DNA of 64,000 nucleotides. Source: Colwellia sp. Arc7-D (GTDB taxonomy: Bacteria; Pseudomonadota; Gammaproteobacteria; Enterobacterales; Alteromonadaceae). Position numbers and translations under genes: made by a program. Of this stretch, positions 1-9,742 are shown in pieces; the first letter of the stretch is position 1; the number at the start of each line of letters is the position of its first letter. The stretch covers positions 3,224,001-3,288,000 of the forward strand of contig NZ_CP028924.1 in NCBI RefSeq assembly GCF_003061515.1. The letters run 5' to 3'. The notes beneath the pieces were generated by a model that was not told where the DNA came from, did no database searches, and worked only from the letters and a program-made list of their open reading frames with translations.

Positions 1-613
1 CTACTTTACCGTCTGCAGTTGCTTTTACCGAATCACCGCGTCGCCCCGCAATGTCGATTCCTTTATTACCTTGTTTTGCTGAGGAAAACTTACGAATAAC
101 CTTTCCTTTTGCAGGCCACTGCCATGTTCTTATTTTTTGAGAAAATGCAGTGTTTGGTTGTTGAGCATTGTTGCTTGTTTTTCGCTCAACTACATTTCCA
201 CCATACTCCTGCTTTTTCTTCTGTGCAATAGGTTTTGTTATAACTTTTTGTTTTGTTGATTTATAGCTTTTAGTCTTAGTAGTACTAACACTTGGTTTGC
301 TCGAAGTTTTAGTTAAAAATAATTTTTGTTGCGGATATATATTGTATGGCGCTTTAATATTATTAATGCTGGCCAAGGTGCGCACATCAACATCAGCGCG
401 CCAAGCAATTGAATATAAAGTTTCGCCTTTTTTGACTATATATTCACTACCACTAACGCTGTTTTTTAACCGTTGACTTAGCGGAAGGGATCCTTGAACG
501 TCAACAACAGGTGCAGGTTTACTTCGAGTTGAACAGCCATTAATAGCGAACATCAGCAATAACACCAAAATATTATTAGCGTTAAAGAAGTGACCCTGCA
601 TCCATTTCGTCAT
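1..613 (-). CDS. nlpD: NlpD-like LysM/M23 lipoprotein (3' end outside window)
   Basis: The protein read from the minus strand begins MTKWMQGHF and continues off the left edge, so the C-terminus is missing. It has a lipoprotein signal (lipobox near INGC, about residue 27), then a LysM module around residues 57-103 (YIVKKGETLYSIAWR), a Lys/Ser/Thr-rich linker, and the start of an M23 peptidase-like domain (WPAKGKVIRKFS, then GIDIAGRRG). NlpD is an outer-membrane lipoprotein with a degenerate M23 domain that activates amidases during septal peptidoglycan splitting in gammaproteobacteria. It lies downstream of pcm and yqaA, as expected for the surE-pcm-nlpD-rpoS block. Whether the M23 active site is degenerate cannot be seen here. 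Confidence 0.88.
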   Translation of the reverse strand, partial: MTKWMQGHFFNANNILVLLLMFAINGCSTRSKPAPVVDVQGSLPLSQRLKNSVSGSEYIVKKGETLYSIAWRADVDVRTLASINNIKAPYNIYPQQKLFLTKTSSKPSVSTTKTKSYKSTKQKVITKPIAQKKKQEYGGNVVERKTSNNAQQPNTAFSQKIRTWQWPAKGKVIRKFSSAKQGNKGIDIAGRRGDSVKATADGKV

Positions 614-630
614 AATTAACCTAACATCTG

Positions 631-1209
631 TTAGCGTGTCGCAATATAGGCAACAACAATGGCAATAACAACAAGCCAACCTAAAACGTCAACCCACTGC
701 TTAAGCTTTTTCTCCATCGCCGCTCCGCCCCAACGAATAATACCGGCAACCATAAAAAAACGCATGCCACGACCAACGGCAGATGCAATTAAAAATGGCA
801 AAAATGCCATATTTAAAAAGCCAGCACTTACGGTAAATAGCTTATAAGGTATTGGAGAAAAACCAGCAATAAATACCACCCAAACACCCCATTCACTGAA
901 CCATAACATGGCTTTATCGAATCTGGCTTGGTAGCCAAATTCAGTGATCAATGGCTGTATCCAAGGGTCAAACATTAAATAGCCTAAACCATATCCGACA
1001 ATACCGCCTAACACTGAAGCAATGGTAGTGATAGTAGCGAAACGCCATGCTTTTTCGCGTTGCGCCATCACCATAGGCGCTAGTAGGACATCAGGAGGAA
1101 TCGGAAAAAACACCGACTCTGCAAAAGTTAATACTGCTAAAATTCTAGGGGCAAATTTATGCTCTGCCCATTTAAGTGTCCATTCATATAATGCAGAAAA
1201 TATTTTCAC
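631..1209 (-). CDS. yqaA: YqaA-family DedA-like inner-membrane protein
   Basis: This 192-residue membrane protein has the SNARE-associated/DedA-type core. A hydrophobic segment carries FAESVFFPIPPDVLL (about residues 28-42), and a second region carries GFSPIPYKLFTVSAGF (about 116-131); these Pro-rich re-entrant motifs are typical of the family. A last helix lies near the C-terminus. DedA-family proteins are implicated in lipid-carrier or proton-linked membrane homeostasis; the role of the YqaA branch is not established. It starts 3 nt after the pcm stop and is probably cotranscribed with surE-pcm. Family assignment is firm, function is not. Confidence 0.85.
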   Translation of the reverse strand: MKIFSALYEWTLKWAEHKFAPRILAVLTFAESVFFPIPPDVLLAPMVMAQREKAWRFATITTIASVLGGIVGYGLGYLMFDPWIQPLITEFGYQARFDKAMLWFSEWGVWVVFIAGFSPIPYKLFTVSAGFLNMAFLPFLIASAVGRGMRFFMVAGIIRWGGAAMEKKLKQWVDVLGWLVVIAIVVAYIATR

Positions 1210-1212
1210 AAA

Positions 1213-1890
1213 CTATCCTAAAGCGCCAGGTACAAGAGGAACAAAACGAACAGCTTCAATTTGCTGTTCTTTAAATTCATCACCATGACGTGTAATTAAT
1301 TTCAAAACTTGGCTTTGCTCGCCAACGGGAATGATTAAACGACCACCATCGGCAAGTTGTTCCAACAAGGCTGGCGGTACTTCAGTTGGAGCAGCAGTGA
1401 CGATAATTGCTTGGAATGGCGCTTTGCTTTGCCAACCTTGCCAACCGTCGCCATGTTTCATCGAAACATTGTGCAGGTCCATTGTGCGCAATCTGCGCTT
1501 AGCTTGCCACTGTAATGACTTAATACGCTCAACTGTAAACACTTTAGATGTTAACTGCGCCAAAATAGAGGTTTGGTAACCTGAGCCGGTCCCTATTTCG
1601 AGGATACTATCTGGTACACCATCAGCTAGCAATAATTCTGACATTTTTGCTACGATATAAGGTTGTGATATGGTTTGCCCTTGGCCAATAGGCAATGCCG
1701 TATTGTCATAAGCTTTATGTGCTAAAATTTCGGGCACAAATATATGTCGAGGAGAGCTTGCAATAGCCCTTAATACTTGTTGATTTTTAATGCCTTCAAC
1801 CAGTAATTTTTGTGCCAGTAATTCTCCACTACGACTCGACTTTCCACTGATATTACTGCCCACTCTGGCATTGATATTACTTTGTCTCAT
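1213..1890 (-). CDS. pcm: Protein-L-isoaspartate O-methyltransferase
   Basis: Pcm methylates L-isoaspartyl residues in damaged proteins using S-adenosylmethionine, starting repair of aged aspartate and asparagine sites in the cytoplasm. The 225-residue sequence has the family hallmark [17 protein letters not shown] and the SAM-binding motif [12 protein letters not shown]. The start overlaps the surE stop in an ATGA arrangement, indicating translational coupling. The first 20 or so residues ([17 protein letters not shown]) are an N-terminal extension beyond the usual catalytic core, so the true start could be slightly downstream. The surE-pcm pair is conserved in gammaproteobacteria. Confidence 0.95.
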   Translation of the reverse strand: MRQSNINARVGSNISGKSSRSGELLAQKLLVEGIKNQQVLRAIASSPRHIFVPEILAHKAYDNTALPIGQGQTISQPYIVAKMSELLLADGVPDSILEIGTGSGYQTSILAQLTSKVFTVERIKSLQWQAKRRLRTMDLHNVSMKHGDGWQGWQSKAPFQAIIVTAAPTEVPPALLEQLADGGRLIIPVGEQSQVLKLITRHGDEFKEQQIEAVRFVPLVPGALG

Positions 1891-2639
1891 ATTGAAAGTT
1901 CATTAATCCATTCTGTCATTTTTGCCAAGCTCTTATAAGCGGTCATATCGATCGTTAAGGGAGTAATCGAAGCATAGCCATTGGCTATCGCATGAAAATC
2001 AGTGCCTACACCAGCGTCAAGCTCTTGTCCTAATGGACCGTACCAATAAATATCACGTTGCCAAGGATCTTTCACCTTTTTCATTGTTTCCGCTTTATGG
2101 CGGTTACCTAAGCGTGTTACTTGAATGCCTTTGAGTTGTTCAAGTGGCACATCAGGTACATTAATATTAATAATTTGATCGCTAGGCAGCGGATGCAGCT
2201 TTAAACGCTCAATAAATTTGGCCGTAACAACCGCCGCTGTTTGAAAGTGCTTAGGCTCTGAAGAGACTAATGAAACCGCTATCGCTGGCATACCTAAGTG
2301 ACGCCCTTCTGTTGCGGCTGCTACCGTACCAGAATATATAGTGTCATCACCTAAATTAGCACCATGATTAATACCCGCTACAACTAAGTCAGGTTGTGGC
2401 TTCATTAATTGTGCTGCGCCTAAGTGAACAGCATCAGTAGGTGTACCATTAACCGAAATAAAGCCATTTTCTAAAGTATGAGCACGTAATGGGTTCAGCA
2501 ATGTTAAGGAGTTACTTGCACCACTACAATTTCTATCAGGTGCAACTACGGTGACATCAAAAAATTTTGCTAATTCATCAAAGAGGACTTTAATGCCATC
2601 TGCATGAACACCGTCGTCATTACTCAGTAATATTCTCAT
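1887..2639 (-). CDS. surE: 5'/3'-nucleotidase SurE
   Basis: SurE is a metal-dependent survival phosphatase that dephosphorylates nucleoside 5'- and 3'-monophosphates. The N-terminus shows the metal-binding acidic pair in [13 protein letters not shown], followed by a Ser/Asn site (SGASNSLT) and the [18 protein letters not shown] block with its conserved Asn. At 250 residues it has normal family length. It overlaps the upstream ispF-truD gene by 4 nt (ATGA) and pcm by 4 nt, so the three are almost certainly one transcript. Confidence 0.96.
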   Translation of the reverse strand: MRILLSNDDGVHADGIKVLFDELAKFFDVTVVAPDRNCSGASNSLTLLNPLRAHTLENGFISVNGTPTDAVHLGAAQLMKPQPDLVVAGINHGANLGDDTIYSGTVAAATEGRHLGMPAIAVSLVSSEPKHFQTAAVVTAKFIERLKLHPLPSDQIININVPDVPLEQLKGIQVTRLGNRHKAETMKKVKDPWQRDIYWYGPLGQELDAGVGTDFHAIANGYASITPLTIDMTAYKSLAKMTEWINELSI

Positions 2640-4300
2640 GTTCTATTTGTTAGCTCCGCATTATGGTCTTTTGTTTTAACTTCAGCTTTAATTTCAACTG
2701 TTGAACTGCTTCTTGTGCTGACATCAACTCGCTCAGTTAAATCGGTATAATCGATAAGTTCTCGCATAATGGTGGTGGCATAGGCACCTGAGCTTAAGAA
2801 GAATGACAAGGTTACAACATCGTTATCGACTTTAATTTCGGTGTCTTTAATAATTAACCGAATACGTCGGCGCTCTTGCTTTAAACCAAAACGAGGTAAC
2901 CCTTCACAAAAAGCTTGTTGTCCATCAGCAATACTTTGCTCAAAGGCACGCGCATCATCAGTAGTCATGAGTTCGCCAGCGCCCCACATTGGCGCAGTTA
3001 TATCGAGATCATGTTCAACAAGGCGTGTTGTTAAACTTTCATCAGTAAGATCTCCGCGAAATACAGACTGTGTACCCGCCAACATTAATACATCACCATT
3101 AATTATGCTGTCGAATGTTTTTTGTTCAATACGCTGGCTGATCATTTGGTTGAAAATTAACGAGCGAGCGGCAGATAAATACATACCACGTTTTTTCTTA
3201 TCTTTGACTTTTTGACCTGAAAACAACCCCATGGCTTTTTCAATGTTACCGCCATTAATACCAAAACGTTGTTCACCAAAGTAATTGGGTACACCAAAAT
3301 TGCTCACTACGTGCCAACGTCTAACAAGTTCATCAATGTCTGTTACATCACGTAAGGTAATTTCAAAACGATTACCGTCTAAACCGCCTATACGCAGTTT
3401 TTTGTTATGTCGCTTTGATGATAAAACTTCTACACCTTCAATATTCAAGTCAGTTAAGTCAAAAATTTGCTTACCGGGAACATGCACACCAAACCACTGT
3501 TCGGTTACCGCAAAGCGATCTTTTAAGCCGGCATAAGAAACTAAAGATTCGTTCACTGAAAAATAGTGTGCTAATTGTTTAGCAACAAATGCGGTATTGG
3601 CACCCGTTTTTCGAATATGAATAAAAAGGTGTTCGCCCTCTCCGCAAGGTTCAAAGGGTATTTGCTCAAAAACTTTAAAATCTGATCTGTGCTGTCGCAA
3701 TAAACCCGTGGACTTAGGTTTACCATATAAGTATGAAAATTCAGGTAATGGTGACTGGCTTTGCTCAACCGGTTTCACTTCATTTTTAATTGCGGGTTTA
3801 GTTGCTGTTTTTATTTTGTTGTTATTGTCAGTTTTCATTAACAACACGACAGCATGAACTGAAACACCTTCCTTGCGGCCAACATAACCTAGTTTTTCAG
3901 TGGTGGTTGCTTTGACATTAACTTGCTCAATGTCGGCTTGTAAATCTTCTGCCAAACATTCACGCATAGCGACAAGATGCGGCGCCATTTTTGGTGCTTG
4001 GGCACAAATAGTAATATCTGCATTACCTAAGCTAAACCCTTTTTCTTGCATTAAGCCAACAACATGACGTAATAAAATTCGACTCGAAATATTTTCGTAG
4101 TCACCATCGGTATCAGGAAAATGATTGCCAATATCTGCCAAACATAATGCCCCTAAAATGGCATCACATAGCGCATGAATAGCAACATCACCATCAGAGT
4201 GAGCAATAAATCCAAACTCATACGGAATAGCAACACCGCCTAAGATTAGTGGACCTGAACCGCCAAATTGATGAACGTCGAAACCGTGACCTATTCGCAT
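2636..4300 (-). CDS. ispF-truD: IspF-TruD fusion: MECDP synthase plus tRNA pseudouridine-13 synthase
   Basis: One uninterrupted frame of 554 residues contains two enzymes. Residues 1 to about 157 are IspF (2-C-methyl-D-erythritol 2,4-cyclodiphosphate synthase, MEP isoprenoid pathway), with zinc ligands in GHGFDVHQF (D8, H10) and AHSDGD, and the ATTTEKLG block. A hydrophilic Lys/Asn/Gln-rich linker of about 30 residues follows. From about residue 190 the sequence is TruD, with the catalytic [13 protein letters not shown] motif and the [12 protein letters not shown] motif. In most relatives ispF and truD are separate adjacent genes. A Met at residue 156 in the linker start (LLMKTDNNN) could allow internal initiation of TruD. 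The gene overlaps ispD by 10 nt and surE by 4 nt. Confidence 0.93.
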   Translation of the reverse strand: MRIGHGFDVHQFGGSGPLILGGVAIPYEFGFIAHSDGDVAIHALCDAILGALCLADIGNHFPDTDGDYENISSRILLRHVVGLMQEKGFSLGNADITICAQAPKMAPHLVAMRECLAEDLQADIEQVNVKATTTEKLGYVGRKEGVSVHAVVLLMKTDNNNKIKTATKPAIKNEVKPVEQSQSPLPEFSYLYGKPKSTGLLRQHRSDFKVFEQIPFEPCGEGEHLFIHIRKTGANTAFVAKQLAHYFSVNESLVSYAGLKDRFAVTEQWFGVHVPGKQIFDLTDLNIEGVEVLSSKRHNKKLRIGGLDGNRFEITLRDVTDIDELVRRWHVVSNFGVPNYFGEQRFGINGGNIEKAMGLFSGQKVKDKKKRGMYLSAARSLIFNQMISQRIEQKTFDSIINGDVLMLAGTQSVFRGDLTDESLTTRLVEHDLDITAPMWGAGELMTTDDARAFEQSIADGQQAFCEGLPRFGLKQERRRIRLIIKDTEIKVDNDVVTLSFFLSSGAYATTIMRELIDYTDLTERVDVSTRSSSTVEIKAEVKTKDHNAELTNRT

Positions 4301-5019
4301 ATTGCCTCTGAAGCTAAATTGTTTTTTTGTTGATTTAGAATAAACTCAGCTAAAGCTAAATCTTCTGGCTGAGTAATTTTTATATTATCGCTACTCCCCT
4401 GAACCAAGCCGCTAGCATAACCTAGGGCTTCCATCGCAGAAGATTCATCGGTAATACTTATGTTGCTTGCTAATGCCGAAGTAATTGCGTTGATGAGTTC
4501 ATGTGTTTTATACATTTGAGGGGTAAGCGCATGCCACATTTGGCTGCGATCTAATGTAGCAGCGACCACTTGTGAAGCATTTGCTTGTTTCATGGTGTCG
4601 CGGACTGGTGTGGCTAAAAGGCCACCGTGATCGATGGCAAGACAATAGGTAATTAGCCGTGTTAAATCTTGGTGTTGAATACAAGGTCTTGCAGCATCAT
4701 GCACCAAAATCCACTTTGCTTGTGCTGCGTTTAACTGCTTTAAACCAGCAAGTACTGAATCAACACGTTCTTTACCACCAATAACACAAGTAACACTTTG
4801 ATTATTTGCTAACCCTGTACTGGGAAAATAATCATCGTTTTCACCCAAGGCAATAATGACATGACCAATCGATGGGTGGCTAAGTAAACGCTGAACGGTA
4901 TGTTCTAAAATGGTAATATTATCAATGGTTAAATATTGTTTAGGACAAGCTGAAAGCATACGTTTACCAACACCTGCAGCGGGCACGACTACGGTAAATT
5001 GCCCATTAGCATTGTTCAT
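4291..5019 (-). CDS. ispD: 2-C-methyl-D-erythritol 4-phosphate cytidylyltransferase
   Basis: IspD transfers CMP from CTP to methylerythritol phosphate in the MEP isoprenoid pathway. The 242-residue sequence shows the nucleotide-binding start [11 protein letters not shown] followed by PKQYL, the VHDAARPC motif, and the TPVRDTMK and TDESSAME segments of the family. It overlaps ftsB by 1 nt and the IspF-TruD frame by 10 nt, matching the usual ftsB-ispD-ispF order. The C-terminus has a short tail ([13 protein letters not shown]) beyond the catalytic fold. Confidence 0.96.
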   Translation of the reverse strand: MNNANGQFTVVVPAAGVGKRMLSACPKQYLTIDNITILEHTVQRLLSHPSIGHVIIALGENDDYFPSTGLANNQSVTCVIGGKERVDSVLAGLKQLNAAQAKWILVHDAARPCIQHQDLTRLITYCLAIDHGGLLATPVRDTMKQANASQVVAATLDRSQMWHALTPQMYKTHELINAITSALASNISITDESSAMEALGYASGLVQGSSDNIKITQPEDLALAEFILNQQKNNLASEAICE

Positions 5020-5321
5020 TATCGCAATTTTTCCTTTTCGTCAGCATCATCATTAGGGATAACACGAAAAAATGTTTCACCTTGTTTGATCATACCTAAC
5101 TCATGGCGTGCACGCTCTTCAATCGCTTCGGTACCAGATTTTAGATCATCGGTATCGGCATAAAGTAATTTATTACGTTGTTTTAGCTTATTATTATTAG
5201 CTAATTGTCGACTGACCTCTTCTTCCAACGCTAAATAATCAGGCACACTGTTTTTACCAAACCAAAGTCGGTATTGTAAAAGCACAAGAAAAAGTATTAA
5301 AACTGCCGTGATCAGCCGCAT
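5019..5321 (-). CDS. ftsB: Cell division protein FtsB
   Basis: FtsB is a small bitopic divisome protein that binds FtsL and FtsQ. This 100-residue protein has one N-terminal transmembrane helix (residues 3-20) and then a polar heptad-rich coiled coil (LALEEEVSRQLANNNKL) ending in the conserved ERARHELGMIKQGETFF segment. It is directly followed by ispD with a 1-nt overlap, the standard order. In Vibrio and Shewanella-type genomes eno lies just upstream; here an unknown gene does. Confidence 0.95.
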   Translation of the reverse strand: MRLITAVLILFLVLLQYRLWFGKNSVPDYLALEEEVSRQLANNNKLKQRNKLLYADTDDLKSGTEAIEERARHELGMIKQGETFFRVIPNDDADEKEKLR

Positions 5322-5422
5322 AAAGTATCTAAAGTCGAAATAAAAGAAGGTTAATAGTACGCTATTATAAATGCGTACCGTCTGCTGTAAACACCCAACT
5401 AGATTTAAAAGCCATTGTTAGG

Positions 5423-6133
5423 CTAATTAACCCTTGGTTGTTTGAAATTACGCCAATTAATTGTGCAAGAAAGCAGTAACTCGCGTAACGATGGCAATAT
5501 GGGTTGAGACTTACGACTATTTTGCCAACAATGGCCTGCACATGCTGCTGTCATTATTTTTTTCGTTGGTTTGAGTAAACTAATAACATTGTTATTGTTG
5601 TCAGTTTTTAGTTCATTATTAACTTTATGTGCGGAGCTACTGCTTGAATCAGCAGCTGTAGCATTTTTCGATTCGTTATTCGATTCGTTATTCGACAAAT
5701 CAAACCAACCATAAACGTTGGTGCGAAAGCGTTGTTTTTCTCGATCTATTCGATCAACGCTATCAAGAACAATGTGACTATTTAACGCAATTGGTACGAC
5801 TAAACCATGCACCAATTGTTGACTGCGATACCAAGCAATAACGTTTTCATCATAGGATATTAATTGCCCTATTGAAGGATGAGTACTGACCTGTTTTGCA
5901 GACCAACTGGCATTTTGAATATCGAGTTCAAGCGGTGTTTGTGCATTCAATAATGCAAATGCAGTACGTTTAACATAATGCGGTAAGCTTTTAATTCGGC
6001 TTTGCAAACTACTTAGCGCAGGATATTCATTACGCGCTAAGGTCATTAATTCTCGCTCATAAAGGGCATTACAAAGTTCAGCAAAGTCAGATGACTGCTG
6101 TTCCGATTGCCATAATAATGATTGAGTCACCAT
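5423..6133 (-). CDS. Uncharacterised 236-residue protein upstream of ftsB
   Basis: I do not recognise this protein. The first 150 residues look like a folded helical and mixed domain (ALYERELMTLARNEYP, YVKRTAFALLNAQTPLEL, then VVPIALNSHIVLDSVDRID and FRTNVYGWFDLS). A low-complexity Asn/Ser/Glu stretch with a repeated NNES unit follows, then a basic tail with one Cys-x3-His-Cys cluster (CAGHC). There is no signal peptide or obvious membrane helix. The ATG and intact frame support a real gene. It lies on the same strand as ftsB, 101 nt upstream, so it may share a transcript, but its position is not part of the conserved block. Function unknown. Confidence 0.6.
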   Translation of the reverse strand: MVTQSLLWQSEQQSSDFAELCNALYERELMTLARNEYPALSSLQSRIKSLPHYVKRTAFALLNAQTPLELDIQNASWSAKQVSTHPSIGQLISYDENVIAWYRSQQLVHGLVVPIALNSHIVLDSVDRIDREKQRFRTNVYGWFDLSNNESNNESKNATAADSSSSSAHKVNNELKTDNNNNVISLLKPTKKIMTAACAGHCWQNSRKSQPILPSLRELLLSCTINWRNFKQPRVN

Positions 6134-6502
6134 GAATTAAAATACTACTATACTAAACGCTGATAATTTAAGCATACTTGATTGTTGTGTAAAGATAAAA
6201 TAGCGCAACAATTTTTATGGTTCAACTTGGAATTTCAGTAATTCAACGCTAACGCGACTAAACAGAGCTAAATATTTTTAGAACAACAGGAAAAACTTTA
6301 TTCATTACCGGTATTTTGCCTTTTGAATAATGAATGACATTGGTATAAAAACAGCTTTATTTCTAAACGTTTGTGCACTCAAGTAGTACATGAAATTTAA
6401 AACAGCAGATAAATCAATATTTTTCATCACTCAAACAAGTATTTTTAGGTTGTTTGGGTATAATATCAAAAAACATTTCCCATCAAGCTTCTGGAGTAAA
6501 TA
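6134..6502. other. Intergenic region between unknown gene and upp
   Basis: This 369-nt AT-rich stretch separates two divergent genes and must hold both promoters. I see a TATAAT hexamer at 6459-6464, about 40 nt before the upp start, without a good -35 partner. A half-palindrome with an AAACGTTT core at 6365-6372 loosely resembles a PurR operator. No ORF, hairpin or RNA gene is apparent. Confidence 0.4.
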
Positions 6503-7129
6503 ATGAGCGTAGTCGAAGTAAACCACCCCCTAATTAAACATAAACTTGGCTTAATGCGTGAAGCCGATATTAGTACAAAGCGTTTTCGTGAGCTTGCCTC
6601 TGAAGTGGGTTGTTTATTAACCTACGAAGCAACGAAGAATCTTGAAGTAGAAACAACCACGATTAATAGTTGGAATGGTGAAATTCAAGTAGAACAAATT
6701 AAAGGTAAGAAAGTTACTGTTGTGCCTATTCTGCGTGCAGGTTTAGGTATGATGGATGGTGTTTTAGAGCTTATTCCTAGTGCTCGTATTTCAGTGGTTG
6801 GCATGTACCGAAACGAAGAAACACTTGAACCTGTTTTTTATTTTGAAAAACTCGCTGGTCAAATTGAAGAACGCTTAGCCCTGGTGATTGACCCCATGCT
6901 GGCTACCGGTGGCTCTATGGTAGCTACGATAGATTTATTAAAAGAACGCGGCTCTACAAACATCAAAGCGCTCGTGTTAGTTGCTGCTCCAGAAGGTATT
7001 GCTGCATTAGAAAAAGCACACCCTGATGTTGATTTATATACTGCCGCTGTAGATGACCGCTTAGATGATGCCGGTTATATTTTACCTGGTTTAGGAGATG
7101 CTGGAGATAAAATTTTCGGCACCAAATAA
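6503..7129 (+). CDS. upp: Uracil phosphoribosyltransferase
   Basis: Upp salvages uracil to UMP using PRPP. The 208-residue sequence has normal length and the key blocks: [15 protein letters not shown], the PRPP-binding loop [12 protein letters not shown], and the uracil-site C-terminus [17 protein letters not shown] Shine-Dalgarno-like TGGAG lies 6 nt before the ATG. It is followed after 91 nt by uraA, giving a uracil uptake and salvage unit. Confidence 0.97.
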   Translation: MSVVEVNHPLIKHKLGLMREADISTKRFRELASEVGCLLTYEATKNLEVETTTINSWNGEIQVEQIKGKKVTVVPILRAGLGMMDGVLELIPSARISVVGMYRNEETLEPVFYFEKLAGQIEERLALVIDPMLATGGSMVATIDLLKERGSTNIKALVLVAAPEGIAALEKAHPDVDLYTAAVDDRLDDAGYILPGLGDAGDKIFGTK

Positions 7130-7185
7130 CGCTTAGTTTATTGATATTGATGAAACTAAGAAATGTGATGGCTTAACCTGACTGT

Positions 7186-7209
7186 ACTGCCAAACTTCGG
7201 GCAGTTTTA
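7186..7209 (+). terminator. Hairpin with T-rich tail between upp and uraA
   Basis: ACTGCC pairs with GGCAGT over an 8-nt loop and is followed by TTTTATT. This resembles a short intrinsic terminator or attenuator that would lower uraA expression relative to upp. Confidence 0.55.
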
Positions 7210-7220
7210 TTGAGCAAAGT

Positions 7221-8486
7221 ATGAATGCACAGAACAAGCAAATAAATAATCTAGAACATAATAATCAGTCGCTTTTTAAAGAAGTACTTACGGGTACTCA
7301 AATGCTGTTTGTGGCTTTTGGCGCGTTAGTATTAATGCCATTATTAACGGGGTTAGATCCTAACGTAGCGCTATGTACTGCAGGGATAGGAACTTTATTA
7401 TTTCAATTGGTAACAAAGCGCCAAGTGCCGGTGTTTTTAGCGTCTTCATTTGTTTTTATTGCCCCTATTATGTACAGCACACAAACTTGGGGGATACCTG
7501 CAACCATGGGCGCATTGGCTGTAGTTGGTGGTGTTTATGTTTGCTTTAGTGGCCTAATTAAAGCGCGTGGCGTGGGTTTTATTAGCAAATATTTACCGCC
7601 CATTGTTACTGGTCCTATCATTATGGTGATTGGATTATCGCTTGCACCAGTTGCCGTTCATATGGCTTTAGGTCGCACAGGTGACGGCTCAACACAATTA
7701 GTTTCGCAGTCATTGGCGTTAAGTATTTCAATGCCCGCGTTACTTACTACACTTTTAGTTTCAGCATTTAGCAAAGGTTTTATGCGCTTAATGCCCATTC
7801 TATCTGGCATAACTGTGGGTTATATATTATCGCTTTATCACGGTATTATTGACTTTACTCCTGTGCAAAATGCGGCTTGGTTTGCTGTTCCTAAATTTAC
7901 CGCACCTGAGTTTAATTGGCAGGCCATCATCTACATGTTACCTATCGCTATTGCGCCGGCCATTGAACATATTGGTGATATTTTAGCCATAGGCTCTGCC
8001 ACCGGTAAAGACTACATTAAAAAGCCGGGCTTACATCGAACATTATTAGGTGACGGTATAGCGACAACTGCTGCATCAATGTTAGGTGGTCCACCTAATA
8101 CCACCTACTCAGAAGTTACTGGTGCTGTCATGCTAACCAAAGCATTTAACCCTAGAATTATGACTTGGGCCGCTTGTACCGCGATTATAATGGCTTTTGT
8201 GGGTAAACTTGGCGCTTTGTTACACACCATTCCTGGTGCCGTAATGGGCGGGATTATGATGTTGTTATTTGGGCTAATTGCCAGTGTGGGTTTAGGTAGT
8301 TTAGTTAAAGCTAAAGTTGATTTTGATCAACCACGAAACTTTATTATTTTCGCCGTAGTATTGGTTTTTGGTATCGGCGGTATGGCGTTAAACTTAGGAG
8401 GATTTAGTATTCAAGGTATTAGTCTATGTGCTTTAGTCGCGATTAGCTTAAATTTAATATTACCGAAGGAAGCTAAAACAGCTTAA
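7221..8486 (+). CDS. uraA: Uracil permease, NCS2 family
   Basis: This 421-residue integral membrane protein belongs to the nucleobase:cation symporter-2 family and probably imports uracil by proton (or sodium) symport. It has about 14 hydrophobic segments, the QLVTKRQVPVFLASSFVFI N-terminal block, the conserved Glu region PIAIAPAIEHIGDI and the GGPPNTTYSEVTGAV signature that lines the substrate site. Its position directly behind upp supports uracil rather than xanthine as substrate. Confidence 0.94.
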   Translation: MNAQNKQINNLEHNNQSLFKEVLTGTQMLFVAFGALVLMPLLTGLDPNVALCTAGIGTLLFQLVTKRQVPVFLASSFVFIAPIMYSTQTWGIPATMGALAVVGGVYVCFSGLIKARGVGFISKYLPPIVTGPIIMVIGLSLAPVAVHMALGRTGDGSTQLVSQSLALSISMPALLTTLLVSAFSKGFMRLMPILSGITVGYILSLYHGIIDFTPVQNAAWFAVPKFTAPEFNWQAIIYMLPIAIAPAIEHIGDILAIGSATGKDYIKKPGLHRTLLGDGIATTAASMLGGPPNTTYSEVTGAVMLTKAFNPRIMTWAACTAIIMAFVGKLGALLHTIPGAVMGGIMMLLFGLIASVGLGSLVKAKVDFDQPRNFIIFAVVLVFGIGGMALNLGGFSIQGISLCALVAISLNLILPKEAKTA

Positions 8487-8510
8487 CGTTAATTTTAGTT
8501 AAAAATTAAC

Positions 8511-8540
8511 AGGCCTGAGCATTACTTTACTCAGGCCTTT
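8511..8540 (+). terminator. Intrinsic terminator after uraA
   Basis: AGGCCTGAG and CTCAGGCCT form a perfect 9-bp stem with a 12-nt loop, followed by a short T stretch. It closes upp-uraA and may also act on the convergent sensory cluster. Confidence 0.85.
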
Positions 8541-8607
8541 ACTAAAAATCAGATTTGAACAATGCAGCCTTTACCCTTTATTTTAAAATAAAGAATCAAT
8601 GAAAGGT

Positions 8608-8991
8608 TTATTCTACAGTGGCAAGGCACTGCTCTAATTGAGCAAAAAACTTTTTATCGTAGCCCTTTTGAAGACACGCAGTTGGTTTATACTTTTCTGT
8701 ATCCGTTATATGATTCTCGGTTATTACACCACTTAAGAGAAAAACAGGCAGGTTTTCATTCCTCGTACGAATAAACTGCAACACATCTACCCCATCTCCA
8801 TCTGGTAAATTCCAGTCAATAAGCGCGATTGCATGCTTGTCTTGATTAAATATTTCTTTAGCTTCTTCTACGGTCTCAGCCACATCTAAAACAATATTCC
8901 AAGATGATAAATATCTTTCTATAGACATTTGCATTAACTCTACATCACCTTCGTTGTCTTCCACGTATAATATATTTACCGGCTCATTCAT
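8608..8991 (-). CDS. Single-domain response regulator (last gene of sensory cluster)
   Basis: This 127-residue protein is a stand-alone CheY-like receiver. The acidic pocket is in LYVEDNEGD, the phospho-acceptor Asp is D59 (IALIDWNLPDGDG), a Ser replaces the usual Thr (FLLSGVI), and the conserved Lys lies in CLQKGYD. There is no output domain, so it probably signals by protein-protein contact. It overlaps the preceding histidine kinase by 8 nt and is probably that kinase's partner. The output is unknown. Confidence 0.9.
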   Translation of the reverse strand: MNEPVNILYVEDNEGDVELMQMSIERYLSSWNIVLDVAETVEEAKEIFNQDKHAIALIDWNLPDGDGVDVLQFIRTRNENLPVFLLSGVITENHITDTEKYKPTACLQKGYDKKFFAQLEQCLATVE

Positions 8992-9724
8992 GAGGTAAGT
9001 CCTTGGCTATTTTAAAGGTAAAAGTGGCCCCATGTTCATTTTCTGTCGCCACACTAATGTCACCCTGATGTTTTTGTAATATTTTTGTAACGAATGCGAG
9101 TCCCATGCCTAAACCAGGATACTTTTTACTGGAAACCCCTCTTCTTAATACTTTAAATATTTTTTTCGTCAAATTATCTGAAATACCAATACCGTTATCG
9201 GTAATGCAAAATTTCCAATCGTCATTATCTTGAGTAAATGAGATTGAAATAACGGGCTTATTTCCCGTACTTTGGTATGTCAGTGAATTCTTAATTAGAT
9301 GTTGAAATAAAAATGTTATTTGTGCCTCGTCACCAATAATTTCGGGTAAAATATCACAAGTAATCGATGCCTTGGTGTCGGTGATTAATGCAGATAAATT
9401 TTCTAACGCTTGGGCTACGCTTTTATTACAATCTAACAACTCAAACGGTTTAGTTCTTGTATTTAACCGTGAATAACTTTTAAGTGCTTCTATCATTATT
9501 GTTATTTGAGTCGAACCGTTATTAATCAGTTCAAAATGACGATTAGTTTTATCATCAAAACAGTCACCATGTTTATTAACAATAATCTCACTAAAACTTT
9601 GTATTTGCCTTAAAGGCGCACTGAGATCATGTGACACGATATAAACAAAATCTTCGTACTCAGCTTTCAGTGAGGCTAATTCTTGATTAACTTTTGCCAA
9701 TTCAGACTCTAACTTAGCGCTCAT
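8984..9724 (-). CDS. Cytoplasmic histidine kinase without sensor domain
   Basis: This 246-residue kinase starts with a short coiled coil (KLESELAKVNQELASLK) and goes directly into a HisKA domain with phospho-acceptor His at residue 32 (YIVSHDLSAPLRQ). The HATPase_c domain follows, with N box (FLFQHLIKNSLTYQ), G1 (TDNGIGI) and G2 (GLGMGLAFV). It has no membrane helix and no input domain, so it must receive its signal from another protein, perhaps the large kinase or receiver upstream. It is 18 nt from the upstream receiver and overlaps the downstream one. Confidence 0.93.
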   Translation of the reverse strand: MSAKLESELAKVNQELASLKAEYEDFVYIVSHDLSAPLRQIQSFSEIIVNKHGDCFDDKTNRHFELINNGSTQITIMIEALKSYSRLNTRTKPFELLDCNKSVAQALENLSALITDTKASITCDILPEIIGDEAQITFLFQHLIKNSLTYQSTGNKPVISISFTQDNDDWKFCITDNGIGISDNLTKKIFKVLRRGVSSKKYPGLGMGLAFVTKILQKHQGDISVATENEHGATFTFKIAKDLPHE

Positions 9725-9742
9725 TTTTCGTCCTTGTGTTGC

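Noticed and set aside
6358..6376. PurR-like operator upstream of upp
   Set aside because: Only about 10 of 16 positions match the enterobacterial consensus and it lies 130 nt from the start; too weak to list as a site.
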